Assembly (NCBI GenBank): GCA_963713445.1
Contig: CAVQMB010000017.1
Location: forward strand, 77,044-141,043
Source: CAVQMB01 sp963713445
Lineage (GTDB): Bacteria; Pseudomonadota; Gammaproteobacteria; Competibacterales; Competibacteraceae
DNA: 64,000 nucleotides
Direction of reading: 5' to 3'
The position numbers and the translations under genes are program-made. This document shows, one piece after another, positions 26,315-34,985 of the stretch (position 1 is its first letter; every line of letters begins with the position of its first letter). The notes beneath the pieces were generated by a model, which saw only the letters and a list, made by a program, of their open reading frames with translations, did no database searches and was not told the origin of the DNA.

Positions 26315-26328
26315 GAGGATAATGCCCC

Positions 26329-27588
26329 ATGAGTGAACTGCATGCGGTCGCGACCGCGGCGGATCGTTCGGACATGCTGACTGAACGGTTGCGGCCGCAG
26401 TTCCCCATTCTGCAGCAGAATGTGCACGGTCGCCCGCTGGTCTATTTCGACAACGCCGCATCGTGTCAGAAGCCGCAGGCGGTGATTGACAGCATCAGCG
26501 ATTGCTACAGTCGATACTACGCCAACGTGCACCGCGGCGTGCATACCTTGTCGGAGCGCGCCACGGCCGCCCATGAAGCAGCTCGCGAAACGGTGCGTGC
26601 GTTTATCAATGCCCGCTCCATCCGCGAGATTATCTTCACCCGTGGCACCACCGAGTCGATCAATCTGGTGGCGGCAAGCTATGGACGCAGTCAGTTGGGA
26701 ACCGGCGACGAAATCCTGATCAGTGCGATCGAGCATCATTCCAACATCGTACCCTGGCAGATGTTGTGCCAGCAGACCGGGGCCCATCTGCGGGTGATTC
26801 CGGTCCAGGACAACGGGGAGCTGGATCTGGCGGCCTATCAGGAGCTGCTGGGTGAACGGACCAGGTTGCTCGCACTGACGCACGTGTCCAACGCGCTCGG
26901 GACCATCAACCCGGTGCGCGAGATGGTTGATCGAGCCCATGCGCATGGCGTGCCCGTGCTGCTGGATGGAGCACAGGCGGTGCCCCATCTGGCGGTGGAC
27001 GTGCAAACGCTTGATTGTGACTTCTACGCGTTTTCCGGCCATAAGGTCTATGGCCCCAGTGGTATCGGTGTGCTCTATGGCAAGGCCGAGTACCTGGAAG
27101 CGATGCCACCCTATCAGGGCGGCGGCGAAATGATTCTCTCAGTCAGCTTCGAGCGTACCGAATATGCCGGTTTGCCGCATAAGTTTGAGGCTGGTACGCC
27201 GCACATCAGCGGCGCGATCGGGCTGGGCGCGGCGCTGCAATGGGTGCGCGAGGTGGGCCTCGAGACGATCCGCGAACACGAGCAGGATCTGCTGGAATAT
27301 GCCACGGCGCGTTGCCGCCAGGTGCCTGAACTGCGGATCATCGGAGAGGCGCACGATAAAGCCGGGGTGTTATCGTTCGTACTACCGGGCGTGCATCCGC
27401 ATGACATTGCCACCCTGCTGGACCAGGCCGGGGTTGCCGTGCGTGCCGGTCACCACTGTGCCCAGCCGGTGATGACTCGCTACGGGGTGCCGGCCACGGT
27501 GCGGGTCTCATTTGCAGCGTACAACACGCGGGCCGAGGTCGACACGTTGATTGATGGCATTCACCAAGTCAAGGAGCTGTTCGCATGA
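26329..27588 (+). CDS. sufS: cysteine desulfurase SufS
   Basis: A 419-residue class II cysteine desulfurase using PLP. The Schiff-base lysine is K239 in SGHKVYGPSGIG and the persulfide-carrying cysteine is C377 in GHHCAQPVM. The N-terminal YFDNAASCQKPQAVID is typical of SufS. It delivers sulfur to SufU and then to SufB. The 3' end overlaps sufU by four bases. Confidence 0.96.
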   Translation: MSELHAVATAADRSDMLTERLRPQFPILQQNVHGRPLVYFDNAASCQKPQAVIDSISDCYSRYYANVHRGVHTLSERATAAHEAARETVRAFINARSIREIIFTRGTTESINLVAASYGRSQLGTGDEILISAIEHHSNIVPWQMLCQQTGAHLRVIPVQDNGELDLAAYQELLGERTRLLALTHVSNALGTINPVREMVDRAHAHGVPVLLDGAQAVPHLAVDVQTLDCDFYAFSGHKVYGPSGIGVLYGKAEYLEAMPPYQGGGEMILSVSFERTEYAGLPHKFEAGTPHISGAIGLGAALQWVREVGLETIREHEQDLLEYATARCRQVPELRIIGEAHDKAGVLSFVLPGVHPHDIATLLDQAGVAVRAGHHCAQPVMTRYGVPATVRVSFAAYNTRAEVDTLIDGIHQVKELFA

Positions 27589-28034
27589 TGGATGAATCGC
27601 TCCGTGAGCTCTACCAGGAAGTGATCCTGGATCACAACAAGCGGCCGCGCAATTTCCGGGTGCTTGATCCGGCCACCCACCACGCCGCTGGACACAATCC
27701 CCTGTGCGGTGACCAGATCACTGTTTATGCCAATGTCGAAGATGGCGTGATCAAAGAGGTCACTTTCCAGGGCCAGGGTTGTGCTATTTCCACTGCATCG
27801 GCATCGCTGATGACGACCGCACTGCAGGGCAAGCCGGTGGCCGAAGCTGAGGCATTGTTCGGCAAGTTCCACGACATGGTCACCGGCGACGGCAGCGCAC
27901 CGCCCGAACTGGGAAAGCTCGCCGTGCTGACCGGCGTGCGGGATTATCCCAGCCGGGTCAAATGCGCTACGCTGGCCTGGCATGCCCTGCAGGCGGCGTT
28001 GCAGGATCAGGCCAAAGCGGTGACGACCGAGTAA
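27585..28034 (+). CDS. sufU: SUF sulfur-transfer protein SufU
   Basis: A 149-residue IscU-like protein of the SufU subgroup. It has the three conserved cysteine positions in NPLCGDQITV, GQGCAISTASASLM and VKCATLAWHAL and the GxGDGSAPPELG-type insertion that distinguishes SufU from IscU. In Gram-positive bacteria SufU is a zinc-dependent sulfur acceptor of SufS; here it takes the place of SufE, which is absent from the operon. Start overlaps sufS. Confidence 0.94.
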   Translation: MMDESLRELYQEVILDHNKRPRNFRVLDPATHHAAGHNPLCGDQITVYANVEDGVIKEVTFQGQGCAISTASASLMTTALQGKPVAEAEALFGKFHDMVTGDGSAPPELGKLAVLTGVRDYPSRVKCATLAWHALQAALQDQAKAVTTE

Positions 28035-28047
28035 AGCGAGGGCAAGC

Positions 28048-28431
28048 ATGAGTGACGCTGATTTCCTGACGAGCGACGAGCAGCCGGTGGCCCGGTCCGA
28101 AGGGTCGCAGGAGTATGTGCCGCAGAGCGAGATCGAGGGCCGTATTATCGAAGCTCTAAAGACCGTTTACGATCCTGAGATTCCGGTCGACATTTACGAA
28201 CTGGGACTGATTTACCAGATTGAACTGGACGAAGAGCAAGGCCACGCTGATATCGTGATGACCGTGACCGCGCCAGGGTGTCCGGTGGCCGGTGCCATGC
28301 CGGGCTGGGTTCAGGAGGCGGTGGAGTCGGTCGACGGCATCGAATCATGCCGGGTCGATCTGGTATGGGATCCACCGTGGCGTCCGGACCTGATGTCGAT
28401 GCGAGCCAAGCTGGAGCTGAATATGTTTTGA
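28048..28431 (+). CDS. sufT: SufT-like DUF59 (MIP18) family protein
   Basis: A 127-residue protein whose DUF59 domain is clear: IIEALKTVYDPEIPVDIYELGLIYQIE followed by VMTVTAPGCPVAGAMPGWV, with the reactive cysteine of the TAPGCP loop. Such proteins assist cluster maturation or delivery (SufT in Staphylococcus). It is the last suf gene here; a hairpin overlaps its stop codon. Confidence 0.92.
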   Translation: MSDADFLTSDEQPVARSEGSQEYVPQSEIEGRIIEALKTVYDPEIPVDIYELGLIYQIELDEEQGHADIVMTVTAPGCPVAGAMPGWVQEAVESVDGIESCRVDLVWDPPWRPDLMSMRAKLELNMF

Positions 28432-28448
28432 TTCGCCGTTTGCGAATC
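28430..28448 (+). terminator. short hairpin at the end of the suf operon
   Basis: GATTCGC and GCGAATC form a seven-base-pair stem with a five-base loop, starting just at the sufT stop codon. No T-run follows, so it is at best a weak or Rho-assisted terminator or an mRNA 3' stabilising structure. Confidence 0.35.
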
Positions 28449-28535
28449 GACGACAGTTGATGTCGGATCGGTGACAAATCGCCGGTTGCCGCTGCTTTAA
28501 CATAAGCCGGTCGTCATCACTGTAGTGCAGGTATC

Positions 28536-30071
28536 ATGTCCCGACCGTCGCAGCGACGACGTCATGCTGCTCGTGGCGCGCGCCGTAGCACTTATGTGCA
28601 GCCGCCGTTCAGGCGGTTGCGTAATACTTATCCACCGTTAAAAATCATCAGTGACGATCAGCTCGAGTCCATTCACGAGGCTTCGTTGACCGTTCTCGCG
28701 GAGATCGGTATTAACTTTCTGCTGCCCGAAGCCCGTGAGATTCTCGCCCGCGCCGGCGCTGAAGTATCGTCCGATGGTCCACGCGTGCGCTTCGACCGTG
28801 CCCTGATAGAGCAATCTTTGGCCACTGTGCCGGCGCGGTTCACGCTGCATGCGCGCAATCCGGCGCATGACATCGTATTCGATGGCGAGCACATCAATTT
28901 CGCCATGGTCAGCAGTCCACCCAATGTCACCGACTGCGCGCGCGGTCGGCGCACGGGTAACTTCGCTGACTTCTGCGATCTGCTGCGGTTGGCCCAGAGC
29001 CTCAACATCGTCCATCTGATCGGTGGTCATCCGGTCGAACCGGTCGACATCGAGCCGGCCTTGCGCCATCTGGATGCGACGCAGGCGATGATCGAGTTGA
29101 CCGACAAGCCGCTGCGCGCCTACGCGTTGGGCCGTCAGCGTATTCTTGATACGGTGGAGATGGTGCGCATCGTCCGTGGGCTTGACGAGGCCGAACTTGC
29201 CCGGGAGCCGAGCCTGTTCAGCGTGATCAATGCCAATTCGCCGCTGCAGTACGACACGCCAATGCTGTGGGGCATGATTGAACTGGCCCGGCGCAATCAG
29301 CCGCTGGTAATCACACCGTTTACGCTGGCGGGTGCCATGGCACCGGTCACGCTGGCGGGTGCTCTAGCCCAACAGAACGCCGAAGCGCTTGCCGGCATCG
29401 CGTTCACGCAACTGGTCAATCCCGGCGCTCCGGTGATGTACGGCGGGTTTACCTCCAATGTCGACATGAAGACCGGTTCGCCCGCCTTCGGCACCCCGGA
29501 AAACGCCCGGGCTACGCTGATCGGCGGACAGTTGGCACGACGTTATGGGGTACCGTACCGCAGTTCTAACGTCAACGCGTCGAATGCGCCCGATGCCCAG
29601 GCGGTGTACGAGTCGCAGATGACCCTGTGGCCCGCCGTGCTCGGGCGTGCCAGTCTGTTGCATCATGGCCTGGGCTGGCTTGAAGGCGGGCTCAGTGCAT
29701 CGTTCGAAAAAGTGATCATTGACGCCGAAATGTTACAGGCACTGGCCGAGTTCCTGCAGCCGGTGGCAGTCGACGAGGCCACGCTGGCGCTGGATGCCAT
29801 CCGGGAAGTCGGACCCGGCGGGCATTTCTTTGCCGCCCGCCATACCCTGGAACGCTACCAGACCGCATTCTATAAGCCCTTGTTGTCGGACTGGCGCAAT
29901 TTCGAGACCTGGCAGGAGGCTGGTGGCCTGACGGCGACTCAGCGGGCCGGGCGGATATACCGGCAGTTGTTGGAGGAGTACCAGCCGCCGCCGTTGGAGC
30001 CTTCGAGGCATGAGGCGTTGCAGGCGTTCGTCGCCCGGCGCAAGGCCGCTGGCGGTGCGCCGATGAACTGA
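28536..30071 (+). CDS. MttB-family trimethylamine/quaternary amine methyltransferase-like protein
   Basis: A 511-residue TIM-barrel protein of the MttB superfamily. LTVLAEIGINFLLPEAREIL, YALGRQRILDTVEMVRIVRG and PFTLAGAMAPVTLAGALAQQNAEALAG are family segments. The frame contains no in-frame TAG that would be read as pyrrolysine, so this belongs to the non-pyrrolysine group, some members of which demethylate glycine betaine or other quaternary amines to corrinoid proteins. No cognate corrinoid protein is in the window. The basic N-terminus (RPSQRRRHAARGARR) is unusual. The next gene encodes a dimethylglycine dehydrogenase-like protein, which suggests joint degradation of a methylated amine. 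Confidence 0.85.
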   Translation: MSRPSQRRRHAARGARRSTYVQPPFRRLRNTYPPLKIISDDQLESIHEASLTVLAEIGINFLLPEAREILARAGAEVSSDGPRVRFDRALIEQSLATVPARFTLHARNPAHDIVFDGEHINFAMVSSPPNVTDCARGRRTGNFADFCDLLRLAQSLNIVHLIGGHPVEPVDIEPALRHLDATQAMIELTDKPLRAYALGRQRILDTVEMVRIVRGLDEAELAREPSLFSVINANSPLQYDTPMLWGMIELARRNQPLVITPFTLAGAMAPVTLAGALAQQNAEALAGIAFTQLVNPGAPVMYGGFTSNVDMKTGSPAFGTPENARATLIGGQLARRYGVPYRSSNVNASNAPDAQAVYESQMTLWPAVLGRASLLHHGLGWLEGGLSASFEKVIIDAEMLQALAEFLQPVAVDEATLALDAIREVGPGGHFFAARHTLERYQTAFYKPLLSDWRNFETWQEAGGLTATQRAGRIYRQLLEEYQPPPLEPSRHEALQAFVARRKAAGGAPMN

Positions 30072-30149
30072 CGACCATGATCTGCAATTTCATCCATCAG
30101 CTTCAGTTCAGCAATATATCACGGGCCACGCAGCCCGATGATGCGTGTG

Positions 30150-30187
30150 GTGGCCATCCGGCCATGGTTAATGGCCGGATCCGCCAC
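30150..30187 (+). other. strong stem-loop between mttB-like and dehydrogenase genes
   Basis: ATCCGGCCAT (30156-30165) pairs perfectly with ATGGCCGGAT (30171-30180) around a five-base loop, and GTGGC/GCCAC extend the stem after a small internal loop. No T-run follows, so it is not a classical intrinsic terminator; it may stabilise the upstream mRNA, attenuate read-through or be a repeated extragenic palindrome of this genome. Confidence 0.5.
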
Positions 30188-30284
30188 GCTGCGGGCGGTG
30201 CTGCTCACGGCCCCATCGTCGGGCGGCGTCACCGAAGTTTCACGGCACCATGAGATCAACAATCCATAGCTTTCGCGGAGCATC

Positions 30285-32699
30285 ATGAAAACCCATGCAC
30301 AAGTGGTGGTGATCGGCGGCGGGGTGGTCGGGGTCAGCGTGCTATATCACCTGACCAAGCTGGGCTGGAAGGATGTCGTATTGGTGGAGCGGGCGGAACT
30401 GACCGCAGGCTCAACCTGGCATGCGGCCGGCGGCATGCACACCTTAAACAGCGATCCAAATGTGGCCCGGCTGCAGAAATACACCATCGAGCTGTACCGG
30501 GAAATCGAGCAACGGTCCGGCCAGTCCTGCGGCATACACCTGACCGGCGGCATCATGCTGGCAGACAATGAGGAGCGGCTGGATTACCTGCGTATCATGC
30601 AGGGCAAGGCCAGGGTGCAGGGCAACGACGGCTGCCGTCTGATCAGTGTGGACGAGGCCAGGGAACGGCACCCGTTGTTCGATCCGCAATATTTCGTCGG
30701 AGCGCTGTACGATCCCCTGGAAGGGCATATCGATCCTTACGGGGTGACTCACGCTTACGCCCGTTCCGCCCGGCTTAACGGCGCCGAGGTCTACACCCAC
30801 ACCCGCGTCACGGGACTGCAGTCGACGGCAGACGGGGGCTGGGACGTGGAGACCGAGCAGGGCACGATCCGCGCCGAGAAGGTGGTTAACGCAGGTGGGC
30901 TGTGGGCACGTGAAGTCGGCCGGATGGTAGGGCTGGAACTACCAGTGCTGGCGATCGAGCATCATTATCTGGTCACCGAGACCGTGCCGGAAATTGCCGC
31001 TCGCGAGAGTGAACTGCCACATGCCCTGGATTTCGCGGGCGAAATCTACACCCGCCAAGAGCAGAAGGGGTTTCTGCTCGGTACCTACGAAAAGAATGCG
31101 GTGCCCTGGTCACCCAAGGACACGCCTTGGGACTTCGCCCAGGAACTGCTGCCTCCTGATCTCGACCGCATCGGTGCCCGGCTTGAGGTCGCCTTTCAGC
31201 ATTTCCCGTTTCTCGCCGATGCCGGAATCAAGCGCACCATCAACGGCCCGTTTACCTTCGCCCCCGATGGCAACCCGCTGGTGGGGCCAGTACAAGGCCG
31301 GCCCAACTTCTACGTCGCCTGCGCCGTTATGGCCGGCTTCAGCCAAGGCGGTGGTGTTGGGTTGGCGCTGGCCAATTGGATGGTGCATGGCGATCCCGGC
31401 GTCGATGTCTATGCGATGGACGTCGCCCGATTTGGCCCGTACGCCACGCCGGCGTATACCAGCGCCCGCGCCCGTGAATTCTATGGGCTACGCTTCTCGA
31501 TTCCGTATCCCAACGAAGTCCGTCCGGTCGGCCGACCCTTGCGTACCTCGCCGGTCTATGACCGGCTTAAGTCCGCCAATGCGGTCTTTGGCGTCGGCTA
31601 TGGGCTGGAGGCGCCACTGTATTTTGCAGCCGTCGGCAGCGAGCCCACCGAGCGACTGAGCTTCCGGCGTTCAAACGCCTTCGCAACGGTTGGTGAGGAA
31701 TGCCGCGCAGTCCGCACCGGTGTTGGGTTGCTGGAGATCTCTAACTTCGCCAGGCACCACATCAGCGGGCCGCAAGCGGCCGCGTGGCTGGACCGGATGG
31801 TAGCCAACCGACTGCCCCCGCCTGGCCGGCTGACGCTGACTCCGATGCTCAAGCACGACGGCAAGCTCATCGGCGACCTGACCGTGGCGCGAGCTACCGC
31901 GGACTCGTTTTATGTATTCGGTTCAGGGGCTTATGAGGGTATCCACCGACGCTGGTTCGAGCAGCAGCGGCCGGCGACCGGGGTGGCGATTCACAGTCTG
32001 GCTAGCGAGTGGACCGGATTCGCGATCGCCGGCCCACAATCGCGGGAACTGCTGGGCCGGCTGTGCTGGGATGATGTTTCCAACGCCGCATTCCCGTTCC
32101 TGGCCTTTCGCGATATGTTTCTGGGTATGGTTCCGGCCAGGGTTGGGCGGATCTCATTCACGGGCGAACTCGGTTATGAAATCTGGGTGCCGGCCGATTA
32201 CCAGCGGGCGCTGTACGATGCGCTCCTGGACGCCGGTGCCGACCTGGGGCTACGCCATTTCGGCGGCTATGCCCTGAACAGCTTGCGGCTAGAGAAGAGT
32301 TTCGGCGGTTGGCTGCACGAATATACGCCGGTCTACGATCCGTTCGAGGCCGGCCTGGGGCGGTTCGTAAAGCTGGACAAGGGGGATTTCATTGGCCGGA
32401 CGGCGGCCCAAGCGCTGCGGGATACCGGCCCCCAGCGGCGCCTGATTACGCTGGCGGTCGCTGCCGGCGACGCGGATGCGGTGGCCGACGAACCCGTTTA
32501 TCATGAGGATCAGCTGATTGGGTGGGCCACCTCGGGCGGCTACGGCCACACGGTTGGCAACAGCATTGCGCTGGCCTATGTCCCGAGTGAACTGGCCACG
32601 GTCCGCGATTTTGCCGTTGAGATCGTCGGTGAGCGGCGACCGGCGCGGCGTGTTGAGGGACCGTTGTACGATCCAAAGGGTGGCCGGATGCGCAGCTGA
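30285..32699 (+). CDS. dimethylglycine/sarcosine dehydrogenase-like FAD oxidoreductase with GcvT-type folate domain
   Basis: An 804-residue fusion. Residues ~6-380 are a DAO-type FAD domain (VVVIGGGVVGVSVLYHL and LTAGSTWHAAGGMHTLN, in which H46 is the usual covalent-flavin histidine of dimethylglycine dehydrogenase). The C-terminal ~380 residues are an aminomethyltransferase (GcvT-like) folate domain with LEISNFARHHISGPQAAAWL, FTGELGYEIWVPADYQRAL and GGYALNSLRLEKSFGGWLHEYTPV. Such enzymes oxidise N-methyl groups and pass the C1 unit to tetrahydrofolate. With the preceding MttB-like gene, this suits stepwise demethylation of betaine-type compounds; the exact substrate is not decided. Confidence 0.9.
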   Translation: MKTHAQVVVIGGGVVGVSVLYHLTKLGWKDVVLVERAELTAGSTWHAAGGMHTLNSDPNVARLQKYTIELYREIEQRSGQSCGIHLTGGIMLADNEERLDYLRIMQGKARVQGNDGCRLISVDEARERHPLFDPQYFVGALYDPLEGHIDPYGVTHAYARSARLNGAEVYTHTRVTGLQSTADGGWDVETEQGTIRAEKVVNAGGLWAREVGRMVGLELPVLAIEHHYLVTETVPEIAARESELPHALDFAGEIYTRQEQKGFLLGTYEKNAVPWSPKDTPWDFAQELLPPDLDRIGARLEVAFQHFPFLADAGIKRTINGPFTFAPDGNPLVGPVQGRPNFYVACAVMAGFSQGGGVGLALANWMVHGDPGVDVYAMDVARFGPYATPAYTSARAREFYGLRFSIPYPNEVRPVGRPLRTSPVYDRLKSANAVFGVGYGLEAPLYFAAVGSEPTERLSFRRSNAFATVGEECRAVRTGVGLLEISNFARHHISGPQAAAWLDRMVANRLPPPGRLTLTPMLKHDGKLIGDLTVARATADSFYVFGSGAYEGIHRRWFEQQRPATGVAIHSLASEWTGFAIAGPQSRELLGRLCWDDVSNAAFPFLAFRDMFLGMVPARVGRISFTGELGYEIWVPADYQRALYDALLDAGADLGLRHFGGYALNSLRLEKSFGGWLHEYTPVYDPFEAGLGRFVKLDKGDFIGRTAAQALRDTGPQRRLITLAVAAGDADAVADEPVYHEDQLIGWATSGGYGHTVGNSIALAYVPSELATVRDFAVEIVGERRPARRVEGPLYDPKGGRMRS

Positions 32700-32808
32700 C
32701 GGGGAGGGTGGCGCCGCGTTCCCGCCGATGGAGGCGGCCGCCGGCCTGGCGTTGTCGCGGGGGGGACCTTGCCGTACTATGCAGCCGGAAACCAGCGAGG
32801 GCGACGTC

Positions 32809-33888
32809 ATGCCAAGACCGTACAACTTCAGCCCGGGGCCGGCGCTGCTGCCGTTGCCAGTGCTGCAACGGGCCCGGGAGGAACTGCTGGACTGGGGCGG
32901 TGGCGGAATTTCGGTGCTGGAGATGAGCCACCGCGGCAAGCGCTTTGCCGGGATTGCGGAACAGGCTGAGGCCGACCTGCGGGAGTTGCTTGGCATTCCC
33001 GACGACTATCGGGTCTTGTTTCTGCAGGGTGGCGCCAGTGCGCAGTTTGCCATGGTGCCGCTCAACCTGCTGGGTCAGCAGCAGCAGGTCGATTACGTTA
33101 ATACCGGGCACTGGTCGCAGCGCGCCATCGCCGAGGCTGGTAAGTATGCCAAGGTGAATGTGGTTGCTTCCGGCGAGCCCCAAGGCTTCACCAGCATTCC
33201 AGCCGCTGAAACCTGGCGGTGCGATCCTGGCGCGGCGTATTTGCACTATACCCCGAACGAAACCATCGGCGGGGTCGAGTTCGACTGGATTCCCGACCCG
33301 GCGGTACCGCTGGTGGCTGACGCTTCCTCGACCCTGCTGTCACGGCCGCTGGACGTCAGCCGGTTCGGTCTGATTTACGCCGGTGCCCAGAAGAATATCG
33401 GTCCGGCCGGGCTGACCGTGGTCATCGTGCGCGCTGACTTGCTGGGGCAAGCGCGCCCGGATACCCCGACGGTGTTCGACTATCGAGTCCAGGCTGAAGC
33501 CGGTTCGCTGCAGAACACGCCCTGTACCTTTGCCTGGTATCTGGCGGGGCTGGTATTTCAGTGGCTCAAGAGCCAGGGCGGGCTGAGTGCGATCGAACGG
33601 CGTAACCGGGCCAAGGCCGAACTGCTTTATGGGACGATCGACCAGTCCGAGTTCTACCACAATCCAGTCGACCCGGCCTGTCGGTCACGGATGAATGTAC
33701 CGTTCACGCTGGCCAATAGCGAACTGGACGACACCTTCCGCGCGGAGGCGGGCAAGGCCGGCCTGGTAAACCTGACGGGCCATCGTGTGATCGGTGGCAT
33801 GCGGGCGAGCCTCTACAATGCCATGCCGATCGAAGGCGTGCAGGCATTGGTGGATTTCATGCGCGGGTTCGAACGTCGTTACGGTTGA
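32809..33888 (+). CDS. serC: phosphoserine aminotransferase
   Basis: A 359-residue PLP enzyme. RPYNFSPGPALLPLPVLQRA is the SerC N-terminus, LFLQGGASAQFAMVPLNLL and IYAGAQKNIGPAGLTVVIVR (Schiff-base Lys in AQKN) are diagnostic. It makes 3-phosphoserine for serine synthesis and a homologous pyridoxal-pathway intermediate. ATG 32809 is chosen because it gives the standard N-terminus and GAGG lies nine bases upstream; an ATG at 32779 adds ten residues. Confidence 0.95.
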   Translation: MPRPYNFSPGPALLPLPVLQRAREELLDWGGGGISVLEMSHRGKRFAGIAEQAEADLRELLGIPDDYRVLFLQGGASAQFAMVPLNLLGQQQQVDYVNTGHWSQRAIAEAGKYAKVNVVASGEPQGFTSIPAAETWRCDPGAAYLHYTPNETIGGVEFDWIPDPAVPLVADASSTLLSRPLDVSRFGLIYAGAQKNIGPAGLTVVIVRADLLGQARPDTPTVFDYRVQAEAGSLQNTPCTFAWYLAGLVFQWLKSQGGLSAIERRNRAKAELLYGTIDQSEFYHNPVDPACRSRMNVPFTLANSELDDTFRAEAGKAGLVNLTGHRVIGGMRASLYNAMPIEGVQALVDFMRGFERRYG

Positions 33889-33908
33889 ATTCAACCTCGG
33901 AGCACAGC

Positions 33909-34844
33909 ATGCACATTCGCGTTCTGGGAGCCGCTGCCGGCGGCGGTTATCCACAATGGAACTGCAATCATCCCAACAGCCGGCGGGCCCGACAGGATGA
34001 TCCGGCGGCGCGCCAGCGCACCCAGTCGTCGATCGCTGTCAGCGCTGACGGCCGGCACTGGGTACTGTTCAACGCCTCGCCCGACCTGCGTCAGCAGATC
34101 AACAGTAATTCCGTGCTACAACCGCGGCCTGCGGATCCGCTGCGCTGGAGCCCGATCCAGGCGGCCGTGCTGACCAACGCCGATGTCGACCATGTGGCCG
34201 GGTTGCTCAATCTGCGTGAATCCCAGCCATTGGCACTCTATGGCACCCGCCGGGTGCTGGACGTGCTGGCAGCCAATTCAATTTTCAACGTGCTGAATCC
34301 ACAGTTCGTCAGCCGTACCCCACTTGCGCTGGAGCAGCCGCAGCCGCTCCAGCGGCCGGATGGCCAGCCGCTTGACATAACCGTGGTGCCGTTCGCGGTG
34401 CCGGGTAAGGTCGCGTTGTGGCTGGAAGACGCCAGCGCCGGTCCGGACTTTGGTTCGGTCGCAGAGGATACGATCGCCTTGCAGGTGCTCGACGACGCCG
34501 GTACCACGCGGTTTTTCTATATTCCCGGCTGTGCCCGGATAACCCCGGAACTGGCTAAGCGGTTGCGGGGTGCGCCGCTGGTGTTTTTCGACGGCACCTT
34601 ATGGACCGACGACGAGATGATCCGGGATGGCGTTGGTGTAAAAACCGGCCAGCGTATGGGCCACATGAGCGTTGCGGGCGAGACCGGCACGATTGCTGCG
34701 TTCCAGGACCTCGGTGTTGGCCGTAAGGTATTTATTCACATCAATACCACCAATCCGATACTGCTCAATGACAGTCCGGAACGCGCTGCCGTGAACGCCG
34801 CTGGCTGGGAAGTGTCGTGGGACGGGATGGCACTGGAGGTGTGA
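33909..34844 (+). CDS. pqqB: pyrroloquinoline quinone biosynthesis protein PqqB
   Basis: A 311-residue metallo-beta-lactamase-fold protein. MHIRVLGAAAGGGYPQWNC is essentially invariant in PqqB, and the modified metal motif TNADVDHVAGLLNLRE follows. PqqB takes part in oxidation of the PqqA-derived precursor on the way to PQQ. It is a lone pqq gene here: pqqA, C, D and E are not visible nearby. The start at 33909 is fixed by the conserved N-terminus. PQQ would serve methanol or other alcohol dehydrogenases in a methylotroph. Confidence 0.95.
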   Translation: MHIRVLGAAAGGGYPQWNCNHPNSRRARQDDPAARQRTQSSIAVSADGRHWVLFNASPDLRQQINSNSVLQPRPADPLRWSPIQAAVLTNADVDHVAGLLNLRESQPLALYGTRRVLDVLAANSIFNVLNPQFVSRTPLALEQPQPLQRPDGQPLDITVVPFAVPGKVALWLEDASAGPDFGSVAEDTIALQVLDDAGTTRFFYIPGCARITPELAKRLRGAPLVFFDGTLWTDDEMIRDGVGVKTGQRMGHMSVAGETGTIAAFQDLGVGRKVFIHINTTNPILLNDSPERAAVNAAGWEVSWDGMALEV

Positions 34845-34985
34845 ACCGCCAGCGCCGGGCCGCAGTCGTCTGCGGGTCGGGTGCCGAGGCGATTGCGGCC
34901 CCCCGTGTTTTGCGTGATCATGCCGGTGCGGCGGCTTCAGAGCCCCTGAGGCCAAGCGCTGATTGACCCGACAACCGGAGCAGGC

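Noticed and set aside
28536..30071. pyrrolysine-dependent trimethylamine methyltransferase
   Set aside because: The frame has no internal TAG and belongs to the non-pyrrolysine MttB-like group.
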